A stretch of 63,283 bases of DNA from an uncultured Clostridia bacterium (lineage in GTDB: Bacteria; Bacillota; Clostridia; TANB77; CAG-508): contig CANQSV010000006.1 of the NCBI GenBank assembly GCA_947626605.1, positions 1-63,283 of the forward strand. Direction: 5' to 3'. The position numbers were made by a program, and so were the translations under genes. The notes beneath the pieces were generated by a model. The model made no database searches, had not been told where the DNA came from, and was given only the letters and a program-made list of their open reading frames with translations. Every line of letters begins with the position of its first letter. Within the stretch, counting starts at the first letter, position 1. This document shows, piece by piece, positions 57,363-63,283 of the stretch.

Positions 57363-57510
57363 ATATTTTAATTATGCAGTTATTGACTGCACAATTTTAT
57401 TATAACATAAAATTGAAAAAATACAATGAAAAATGTATTTCTGGGGAACTTTTGGGGAACACTTTACAACCGATTCTCCAAAATCCCTTAAATCTAAGGA
57501 CATCTGTAAC

Positions 57511-57560
57511 CGACCTTCCGGTTCGTAGCCGAGTGCTCTATCCAGCTAAGCTACTGGTGC
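57511..57560 (-). pseudogene. 3'-truncated tRNA-Arg (ACG) fragment 1
   Basis: Minus strand GCACCAGTAGCTTAGCTGG...CTCGGCTACGAACCG and a variable loop AGGTCG, then the T-arm and acceptor are replaced by unrelated sequence. Acceptor 5' strand and D-arm are intact but have no partner. GGGGAAC repeats lie just to its left (57442-57462). Confidence 0.8.
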
Positions 57561-57697
57561 ATATATGAGAAAATATTATAAAGAAAATTATAACATTTTC
57601 TATTTAATATATATTTAAGGGGAATTTCAGGGGAAAACCAAAAATCCAAATCCCCAAACCCTTGATATATAACGATTATAAAAATGTGAAGGTACGC

Positions 57698-57736
57698 TTC
57701 GTAGCCGAACGCTCTATCCAGCTAAGCTACAGGCGC
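57698..57736 (-). pseudogene. 3'-truncated tRNA-Arg (ACG) fragment 2
   Basis: Minus strand GCGCCTGTAGCTTAGCTGG...TTCGGCTACGAA ends exactly at the 3' edge of the anticodon loop; the next bases (GCGTACC) no longer pair. It looks like a recombinase crossover site in the anticodon loop. Confidence 0.8.
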
Positions 57737-57869
57737 ATATTTAGCATATATTATTATACTATATTTTTCTTTTTTTTCAATAGTTTTATATTATTTTTTT
57801 CAAAAAGCCCTTGCAAACTATTTTAAAATATGTTATATTATACTAGTCATTTGAATAAATATTATTAAT

Positions 57870-57945
57870 CGAGGTGTAGCGCAGTTGGTAGCGCGCGTGG
57901 TTTGGGACCATGAGGTCGCAGGTTCGATCCCTGTCACCTCGACCA
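57870..57945 (+). tRNA. tRNA-Pro (anticodon TGG)
   Basis: CGAGGTGTAGCGCAG start, anticodon loop TTTGGGA, T-arm GCAGGTTCGATCCCTG, acceptor CACCTCG, discriminator A and encoded CCA. Standard 76-nt fold. Confidence 0.96.
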
Positions 57946-57948
57946 TAA

Positions 57949-58010
57949 TAAGGAGCTTTATACAAGCTCCTTAAACTTTTATTAGGCTATTTTAAGCCTT
58001 TTTTTATTTT
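57949..58010 (+). terminator. Two terminators after tRNA-Pro
   Basis: AAGGAGCTT-TATAC-AAGCTCCTT then AAACTTTTATT, and a second stem AGGCT-ATTTTA-AGCCT followed by TTTTTTATTTTT. Confidence 0.8.
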
Positions 58011-58124
58011 TCTGACTTTCTCAAAATTCCTCTATATTTGTGTTACTGCATTCATTATTGCATTCAGGTTTCATTTTTGAATGTAAAAATTGCATTCATA
58101 TTATATAATAATTGTAATAAATTA

Positions 58125-59015
58125 TCATTTTCTAAATAATTCTAAAAATTCTTCTAATTTTTCTTCATTTATATATCTTAATTGAAATTTTTCTTTTTTT
58201 ATACTATAGCCACAATTATATTCAATTACTAAAATTCTCCTTTTACCACGTTTTCCATAGCCCAAACCAAGACCTAATTTGAAGTGTGTATTTTCAGGCT
58301 TTTCACCCACCCATCCATAAATATAATCATCAACATATACTCTAGTTATATCCTTATGAAATATTATTTTTTTATCATTTAATATTATTTTGTCTTCTAA
58401 ATTCTCTATTTTAAATTTCTTTTTATCTGAATCAAAAATTTCTATTAAACACAATATTGCTATAATAGGAATAAAGCTTAAGGGTAGTATCATTATTTTA
58501 ATTGAAACATCTCCGAATTTAAGTAAAGTGACTAAAAAGAAACCAATTAATATATAAATAAAAATTAAAAAATACTCCTTAATAACACCACTAATAACTT
58601 CTGCTTTTGATGTGTTTTCAAAATTTTGTAATATTATATTTTGCTTGTTTACATTTAATAATCTTTGTGATTTCATATCTTCGGTATCTTTTCTATATCC
58701 CATAGAATATTTTTCATACTTTTTTGTAAACTCACTTAACTTCATTTTTGTACTTGGTACTCTTTCATCTTCTAAAAAACTTATCACACGATTGAATTGA
58801 AAATATGATACAAATATTCCTATATTTTGATTATCAACTTTTATAAAATAATAATCAGTTATGCCTTTTTTTTGTAATACACTTTCACAAATATCTACAT
58901 CACTAAAATTGATAACTTTAATTAATTTATATCGTTTTTTGTCTATTTCAATTGCATCTTCTGTATTTTTTTCTATATTCAGTTCGTTAAAATTATATAT
59001 GATTTTCATTTTCAA
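58125..59015 (-). CDS. Unknown membrane protein, possible cargo of the mobile element
   Basis: 296 residues. An N-terminal soluble part (1-145) without motif; two helices (about 148-170 and 175-195); then a C-terminal beta-rich domain with KFKIENLEDKIILNDKKIIF and HKDITRVYV, like a PH/YcxB-type fold. GLGLGYGKRGKRRILV is a Gly/Lys-rich loop. No family named. It sits between the tRNA-Pro and the mobilisation genes. Confidence 0.7.
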   Translation of the reverse strand: MKMKIIYNFNELNIEKNTEDAIEIDKKRYKLIKVINFSDVDICESVLQKKGITDYYFIKVDNQNIGIFVSYFQFNRVISFLEDERVPSTKMKLSEFTKKYEKYSMGYRKDTEDMKSQRLLNVNKQNIILQNFENTSKAEVISGVIKEYFLIFIYILIGFFLVTLLKFGDVSIKIMILPLSFIPIIAILCLIEIFDSDKKKFKIENLEDKIILNDKKIIFHKDITRVYVDDYIYGWVGEKPENTHFKLGLGLGYGKRGKRRILVIEYNCGYSIKKEKFQLRYINEEKLEEFLELFRK

Positions 59016-59077
59016 AATCTCCTAATTATAACTTTTTCTATAAATTTTATCATCACTTTACAAAAAAGTCAAAATTC

Positions 59078-60313
59078 TTACATCTCTTCCTCTTCATCAA
59101 ACCAGTCAAAGCCACTAGAATTTGCCTTTTTTATTGCATATTCTTTCATAGCTTGTTTTGATAAAGTTCTATATCTTCTAATTTTTATTTTAGGTCTATT
59201 GCTTATTTGTGGGTTAGAAACCATATTGCTGATAGCAATAATCCCAGAGAAAATGCTATCAACCTTGTTTTCCATTTTATTTTTTTGAATTTCAAAGTTT
59301 GTTCTTCCTCTGAATCTTGCAATTTTTTCCTCATAATTTGAAATTCTTTCTCCATACTTTCTGATATTATTTTGGGTAGTCTTTCCTTCAAATTCGTGTT
59401 GTCCAGCTCTATATCCGAAGAAATTTTTCGAATTAGTGCCCTCGTATTCACATTTTCTTCCTTCATTTGCTTGTTCCAATCGTATATATTCTGTAGTACC
59501 GTTGGTTCTATTAGATAATAGTGCATTTGCACTACTGATGAAACTACTTGATTTTCTTGTACTATTTTGTTGTTCTCTTTCAATTTTTCTAAATTCATCT
59601 TCCATGTTTCCTTTCAAATATTTTTCTTCAAATAATTTATTATCTCTACATTTATATCCTTCTGGAGTGGTATATGTAATATATTTTCTCGTATCTGTCC
59701 AATTAACTTGATAACCTAACTTATTCATTGTTTTAACAAAATCTTCTTTACAAGTACTTTCTGTAATAGATAAGTCGATTGCACTTATAAGTTTGAATTT
59801 CCAACTTTCTCCTCGTTCTGCAACTCTATATTCATTTCTTTTTATATAATTTGTTTTGTATTTTTTAGGAATAACTGAAGCTCCCATTTCTAAACATATT
59901 TCATCTGAATAATCTTTTAAATATTGCAAATCTTTTTTGCTCATTTGAATTTTATATCCATTTTCAAATGAAACAGAATTTATAACTAAATGATTATGCA
60001 AATGCTCTTTATCTATATGTGTTGCAACTAATACTTGAAATCCATTAAATGTATTTGCAAGTTTTAAACCTGCATTATGAACTTGTTTTGGTGTTAAATT
60101 ATCTTTTGGATTAAATGACTGTATAATATGTATATATTGCCTACCACCAGTCTTGTTGTATAAATTTTTTGTATATAACATTTCTTCTAAACAACTCTCT
60201 GCCATACAGTCTTTGCCTGTAATTAAATCTTCAGTTGTTTTCTTATCTTGTGTAACATAATTTATAATTCTTTTTATGTTTGCTTTTGAGCTAATTGCTC
60301 CAATAACTGCCAT
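59078..60313 (-). CDS. MobA-type relaxase (MOBP-like)
   Basis: 411 residues. N-terminal relaxase domain with motif I region (AISSKANIKRIINYVTQ, Tyr in the helix) and the metal-binding HIDKEHLHNHLVINSV (HxDxxHxHxH type, residues ~98-112). The catalytic Tyr should nick oriT and carry the strand in transfer. The C-terminal 200 residues are Lys/Glu-rich; part of them is also read in another frame as a second gene. It overlaps mobC by 40 bp. Confidence 0.92.
   Translation of the reverse strand: MAVIGAISSKANIKRIINYVTQDKKTTEDLITGKDCMAESCLEEMLYTKNLYNKTGGRQYIHIIQSFNPKDNLTPKQVHNAGLKLANTFNGFQVLVATHIDKEHLHNHLVINSVSFENGYKIQMSKKDLQYLKDYSDEICLEMGASVIPKKYKTNYIKRNEYRVAERGESWKFKLISAIDLSITESTCKEDFVKTMNKLGYQVNWTDTRKYITYTTPEGYKCRDNKLFEEKYLKGNMEDEFRKIEREQQNSTRKSSSFISSANALLSNRTNGTTEYIRLEQANEGRKCEYEGTNSKNFFGYRAGQHEFEGKTTQNNIRKYGERISNYEEKIARFRGRTNFEIQKNKMENKVDSIFSGIIAISNMVSNPQISNRPKIKIRRYRTLSKQAMKEYAIKKANSSGFDWFDEEEEM
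59203..59598 (-). CDS. Nested coiled-coil membrane protein inside the relaxase gene (MobB-like)
   Basis: 131 residues in a different frame, wholly within the relaxase C-terminal region. It starts MNLEKLKENNKIVQ with AAAGGAAA and GGAAG upstream. The middle (about 50-105) is a long helix/coiled coil (LKERLPKIISESMEKEFQIMRKKL), and the end WKTRLIAFSLGLLLSAIWFLTHK is a clear membrane anchor. A shadow frame would not show such a layout. It recalls ColE1 MbeB/MbeD and RSF1010 MobB, which are also nested in relaxase genes. Confidence 0.68.
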   Translation of the reverse strand: MNLEKLKENNKIVQENQVVSSVVQMHYYLIEPTVLQNIYDWNKQMKEENVNTRALIRKISSDIELDNTNLKERLPKIISESMEKEFQIMRKKLQDSEEEQTLKFKKIKWKTRLIAFSLGLLLSAIWFLTHK

Positions 60314-60582
60314 ATATTAATCACATCCATTCTTAGTTCCCTTAAATCTATTGTTGTAATAACACCTTCATTTGCAAGTCTTGTTAGTTGATTAATATTG
60401 TTTCCAATTCTTCTAAGTTCAACATCTATTTTGTCTAATCCATTTATTATAACTATTTTACCTTTTAAGCACGAACTTAATATAAATTTTGTTATTGTCA
60501 TATCACATTTATTTGCTTTTTTCTCAATTAAATTCTTTTCTTCCTCTGTTAATCGTATATTTATTTTCTTATCTTTTGACAT
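60274..60582 (-). CDS. mobC: MobC relaxosome accessory protein
   Basis: 102 residues with ribbon-helix-helix start (KKINIRLTEEEKNLIEKKANKCDMTITKFILS) and the C-terminal LRRIGNNINQLTRLANEG typical of MobC. It helps open DNA at oriT for the relaxase. GGAGG precedes its start. First gene of the mob operon; oriT probably lies just upstream, near 60600-60700, where GCTTGCAA.. / TTTGCAAGC and TACCTACAAATAGG occur. Confidence 0.92.
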   Translation of the reverse strand: MSKDKKINIRLTEEEKNLIEKKANKCDMTITKFILSSCLKGKIVIINGLDKIDVELRRIGNNINQLTRLANEGVITTIDLRELRMDVINIWQLLEQLAQKQT

Positions 60583-60705
60583 ATCAATCCTCCTTGAAAT
60601 CCCTAAAACGAATTAAAGGGGTTTGGGTTCTCCCAATTTTGCAAGCTCTATTTGATGGTATTTGTACCTACAAATAGGAAGCTTGCAATACTATAAATAT
60701 TAAAA
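60583..60705. other. Possible oriT region
   Basis: Between mobC and integrase, TTTTGCAAGCTCTATTTG (60637) and CAAATAGGAAGCTTGCAA (60671) form an inverted repeat of about 17 positions around TATTTGTACCTA. This is the expected place for a MOBP oriT. Confidence 0.5.
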
Positions 60706-61884
60706 TTATTTAGCACTATTTACAAAGTTTAATTGGTTATTTGTTAAATAGTTATTTACTTTTTCAAGTTCATCTTCTTTGAATTTATTAAATACTGATG
60801 TATATGTATTTAAAGTTACTGTTACATCTTTGTGTCCCATTAATCTTTGTAAAACTACTGCTGTCATTCCTGCTTCAATACATCTCGTTCCATAAGTATG
60901 CCTTAAACAATGTGTACTTATATTTTTAGAACTTGTTTTTAGTCCTTCTTCAAATATTCTTTTTAGTTCTTTATTTATAGCTGATGTTCTTATGTAATTA
61001 TCATTTGTTGTAAAAATTAAATTGTGTAAATTTTCATTTGCATATTTTAGCTGTTCTTCAAAAATTGGCATTAAAAAATCTGGGATAGGTAAAGTTCTAT
61101 TACCAGCATAAGTTTTTGTCTTATTTCCTAAAATAATGGCAAATTCTTTATCATTTGTAAGAGTTCTTTTTACATATAAAAGTTTATTTCCTAAATCTAT
61201 ATTTTTTGTGCTTAATGCTAATACTTCTCCAATTCTTAATCCCATATACATTTGTATTAAGAATATGTTTTTATATGGCTCACTTTCTATTGAAATCTTG
61301 TTTAGATATTCTGTAAAAGCTTTTTGTACATTAATATCTAAGGCTTCTACAACTTTTGTTTGTTTATCACTTTTTGGCTTAATAACTTCATACATTGGGT
61401 TATATGTAATATATTTCTTGATTTCTGCTCTACGATATGCTTGTACAAATTGTTCATATAATTTTTTAATATATGAATCGCTTAAATCTTTTATTGAATT
61501 TAAAAATTCTTGAATATCATTTTTTGTTACATCTTGAATTTTCATTTCTCCTAGTTTGCTATTTTTTATTTTATTTATAGTCCATTTAAGTCTTGCATAT
61601 TGCCCACCAGAGATCGTATTGGAAGCAAGTTTTTCTTCTCTAATATCTTCCATAATTTTTACTAACTTGATTCCATTTTTCTCTACATAAATATCATTAT
61701 TCATTTGATATTTCACTTCGTTCAATTTATTTACAACCTCTTTTTGAGTTTTGCCATATATCGATTTTCTAATAGCTTTTCCATCTTCAGCTATTCCTGA
61801 TATATATTGACCGATCCATCTTTTGTTTTTCTTGTCTTCAAATATTGTGCCTTCTCCATTTCCTCTTCTTCTTTTTTTCTTCAT
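60706..61884 (-). CDS. int: Tyrosine recombinase / integrase
   Basis: 392 residues. AP2-like arm-binding start (GNGEGTIFEDKKNKRWIGQY), SAM-like core binding (about 75-170), and a C-terminal catalytic domain with Arg in MGLRIGEVLAL, the box HCLRHTYGTRCIEAG, GHKDVTVTLNTY with the nucleophile Tyr. Tn916/phage-like integrase. It inserts and excises the element; the nearby tRNA-Arg pieces suggest tRNA targets. Confidence 0.96.
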   Translation of the reverse strand: MKKKRRRGNGEGTIFEDKKNKRWIGQYISGIAEDGKAIRKSIYGKTQKEVVNKLNEVKYQMNNDIYVEKNGIKLVKIMEDIREEKLASNTISGGQYARLKWTINKIKNSKLGEMKIQDVTKNDIQEFLNSIKDLSDSYIKKLYEQFVQAYRRAEIKKYITYNPMYEVIKPKSDKQTKVVEALDINVQKAFTEYLNKISIESEPYKNIFLIQMYMGLRIGEVLALSTKNIDLGNKLLYVKRTLTNDKEFAIILGNKTKTYAGNRTLPIPDFLMPIFEEQLKYANENLHNLIFTTNDNYIRTSAINKELKRIFEEGLKTSSKNISTHCLRHTYGTRCIEAGMTAVVLQRLMGHKDVTVTLNTYTSVFNKFKEDELEKVNNYLTNNQLNFVNSAK

Positions 61885-61904
61885 AATTTTTGTCCTCCAT
61901 TTTA

Positions 61905-62702
61905 TTATTTTGATATTTCATTTACTAAACTTGAAATATAATATTCCTTTATATTTTCTATTTTTTCGCATTTTAAAATCTTACCAAATACTTTCTCTAG
62001 TATTGGTAAAGTTACTTTATCTAGCAATTCTAATTGATTACTATCACATAATCTTTTTACTGCTAACTGATATAGTTTTATTTGATTTAATAGATTTTCC
62101 GGTAAATACTCTGTATTTTGAATGTATACTTTCTTTTGATTAAATATTGCATTATAATTTGATGTTTCTTCTTGTACTAAATTTTCCTTTTTTATTTTTG
62201 AATTAATTATATTTAATCTTTCCTTCAATCTGTTATCACCTATATCTTTATCTATCTCTGTATCTAACTCTTTATCTATATCTATTGGACTATTGGGTGG
62301 ACATTGTCCACTTAATAATTTTTGCTTTTCTCTTTGCTCTCTTTTTTGCTTTGCCCAACCTGTTTCGCTACCTACCATGTTCTCAAATCCTGCTATTTTT
62401 AAGCAATTTCCTTCATCTGTATAAATTAAATTTAGCTTTTTAAATAATTCCATTGCAACAATTACAGTATCTCTACTAAAATATTTTGTATCTCTTACTA
62501 TTTTGTCTGCATCATAAGGAATTATCATTTCTCCAAGTCGTGAAGCTAATTCTCCATTGTTATTTGCAGTCTGTAGGCATAGCATTTGATATAAAACTAT
62601 ATATTTACAGCCATCTTGTTGTGATAATAAAAAATCAATTTCTGCTAGATTAAAGAAATCTGTTTTTAATTTTATCCAATAATATCTTTTTGTTATTTCC
62701 AT
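61905..62702 (-). CDS. Phage-type replisome organizer N-terminal domain protein
   Basis: 265 residues. The start YYWIKLKTDFFNLAEIDFLL...GCKYIVLYQMLCL and the GLIxY(S/D)...ISRDTVIVAM-like segment match the phage replisome organizer N-terminal family (winged helix). A long Lys/Glu/Asp linker (about 130-180) precedes a DnaD-like tail. It may start rolling-circle or theta replication of the excised element, located between xis and int. Confidence 0.85.
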   Translation of the reverse strand: MEITKRYYWIKLKTDFFNLAEIDFLLSQQDGCKYIVLYQMLCLQTANNNGELASRLGEMIIPYDADKIVRDTKYFSRDTVIVAMELFKKLNLIYTDEGNCLKIAGFENMVGSETGWAKQKREQREKQKLLSGQCPPNSPIDIDKELDTEIDKDIGDNRLKERLNIINSKIKKENLVQEETSNYNAIFNQKKVYIQNTEYLPENLLNQIKLYQLAVKRLCDSNQLELLDKVTLPILEKVFGKILKCEKIENIKEYYISSLVNEISK

Positions 62703-62857
62703 AATTTACTCACTTTCTAGTATTTCTACTCTTTTTCTATTGTTAAAATTAAGGAAAAATGATATACTACTTTTATAAAGATTGCTTAAGTCTTTATGTG
62801 GCATTTGTGCAAAAGTTAGCTCGCCAAAGTGTGCTTTTGTATAAATGCTTTTTCTTT
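62703..62857. other. Gap with a hairpin before the replication gene
   Basis: GCATTTGTGCAAAAG (62801-62815) pairs with CTTTTGTATAAATGC (62835-62849) around TTAGCTCGCCAAAG. Role unknown; it may be an iteron or attenuator for the xis-rep-int transcript. Confidence 0.45.
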
Positions 62858-63103
62858 TTATATAGCATCAATCCTTTTTTCCATCTTCCATAAAATATAA
62901 GCGATTTTTTGTATTTTTCTTGTTTTGCCTATATTTACAGAAGGAAAATCTGCACGATTAAATATTTCGTTTGTTTTGTTTTCTCCCATATATAAATCTT
63001 TTGCAACATCTTTTACTGTTAGCATTTTAAATGGATCTTCTAAGCTCTTCACAGCTTGTTTTACTAATTCTTTCTTAAGTTCTTCACTAAAACTATCATT
63101 CAT
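62858..63103 (-). CDS. Small helix-turn-helix protein, excisionase-like
   Basis: 81 residues with GGAGGACAAAAATTATG start. The C-terminal half (MLTVKDVAKDLYMGENKTNEIFNRADFPSVNIGKTRKIQ) is a winged MerR/Xis-like helix-turn-helix. Position before rep and int suggests an excisionase or element regulator. First gene after the operator-promoter region. Confidence 0.82.
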   Translation of the reverse strand: MNDSFSEELKKELVKQAVKSLEDPFKMLTVKDVAKDLYMGENKTNEIFNRADFPSVNIGKTRKIQKIAYILWKMEKRIDAI

Positions 63104-63131
63104 AATTTTTGTCCTCCTTTGAAATTTATTA

Positions 63132-63146
63132 TATCCATTTTGGATA
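63132..63146. promoter_or_regulatory. Operator-like dyad 1
   Basis: TATCCATTTTGGATA: TATCC and GGATA around five bases. It lies ~30 bp before the excisionase-like gene. Confidence 0.7.
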
Positions 63147-63206
63147 ACAACTAAGTAAAAAAATAAACTCTTTTATTTTTTTATAAACCTCTTTTTTAAT
63201 TTTAGC

Positions 63207-63221
63207 TATCCGTTTTGGATA
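63207..63221. promoter_or_regulatory. Operator-like dyad 2
   Basis: TATCCGTTTTGGATA, same dyad with one base changed in the spacer, just downstream of the -10. Confidence 0.7.
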
Positions 63222-63226
63222 TTTAT

Positions 63227-63255
63227 ATAATAATCCAAAATGGATAATAAGTCAA
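63227..63255 (-). promoter_or_regulatory. Promoter of the xis-rep-int operon with operator in its spacer
   Basis: Minus strand TTGACT (63255-63250), 17 bp, TATTAT (63232-63227). The spacer holds a third dyad, TTATCCATTTTGGATT (63247-63232), the right place for a repressor to block RNA polymerase. Confidence 0.75.
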
Positions 63256-63283
63256 TACCTTTTTCAAAATTTTTTACAATTTT

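Noticed and set aside
57400..57780. Two further tRNA genes
   Set aside because: They match only the 5' half of tRNA-Arg; T-arm and acceptor 3' strand are absent, so they are listed as fragments.

Overview
The window is AT-rich DNA (roughly 70% A+T by eye) from a spore-forming, Gram-positive, low-GC bacterium, most likely a member of the Clostridia. The signs are spoIIR with a sigma-F-like promoter, mreBCD followed by a class B PBP, a DUF4321 protein, a WG-repeat protein, the dnaX-ybaB-recR block with a short-type SRP RNA, AGGAGG-type ribosome binding sites, and rpoB and rpoC with Firmicute-type sequences. No species can be named from sequence alone.

Layout. (1) 1-8.9 kb, minus strand: the N-terminal 1157 residues of a giant surface protein with a predicted internal thioester and DUF11 repeats, a G5/3D-domain cell-wall protein, tatD, acpS, an unknown tail-anchored protein and a WG-repeat protein. 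(2) 9-21.4 kb: acyl-ACP thioesterase, a frameshifted comEA, a D,D-carboxypeptidase, then a cell-shape and division block (minC, PBP2, mreD, mreC, mreB, radC), mecA and an LCP cell-wall ligase. (3) 21.5-29.2 kb: rpoC and rpoB, separated by an unusual 0.4 kb insert of palindromic repeats. (4) 29.2-41.5 kb: a RelE/ParE-type toxin-antitoxin pair, recR, ybaB, dnaX, SRP RNA, a 56-residue peptide gene with its own promoter and terminator, tadA, tRNA-Arg(CCT), a GH25 muramidase, a TtcA-like enzyme, pgcA and a UDPGP-family uridylyltransferase. (5) 41.6-48.1 kb, plus strand: spoIIR, murA, walJ, rlmH, a frameshifted duplicated-domain gene and a Rieske/FAD oxidoreductase. (6) 48.2-57 kb: a two-component system, small peptide genes and a cluster of decaying genes (ABC transporter, two Spo0A-like regulators, an ECF-type sigma factor), together with an intact VanZ-like protein and a putative anti-sigma protein. 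(7) 57.2-63.3 kb: an intact tRNA-Arg(ACG) plus two tRNA-Arg pieces that stop at or just past the anticodon loop, tRNA-Pro(TGG), then part of an integrative mobilizable element (relaxase with a nested overlapping gene, MobC, tyrosine integrase, replisome organizer, excisionase-like protein, and a promoter covered by operator-like dyads).

Cell-envelope synthesis dominates the conserved part (MurA, PBP2, MreBCD, LCP, D,D-carboxypeptidase, PgcA with a UDP-sugar pyrophosphorylase, 3D protein, GH25). Running between these genes is a modular palindromic repeat family: a GGGTCGTCG / CGCCGACCC hairpin next to a TAACATCTCTAC box, sometimes with a second ~50 bp palindrome inserted in the loop. At least seven copies or composite copies lie between 11.9 and 37.7 kb.

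The best candidates for something undescribed are this nested repeat family (including fold-back copies and its presence between rpoB and rpoC), the two small-peptide loci (34.0 kb, and 51.0 kb with a converging ~75 nt RNA), the hairpin that locks the ribosome binding site of the Rieske oxidoreductase, and the graveyard of deletion-fused regulators at 51-57 kb.
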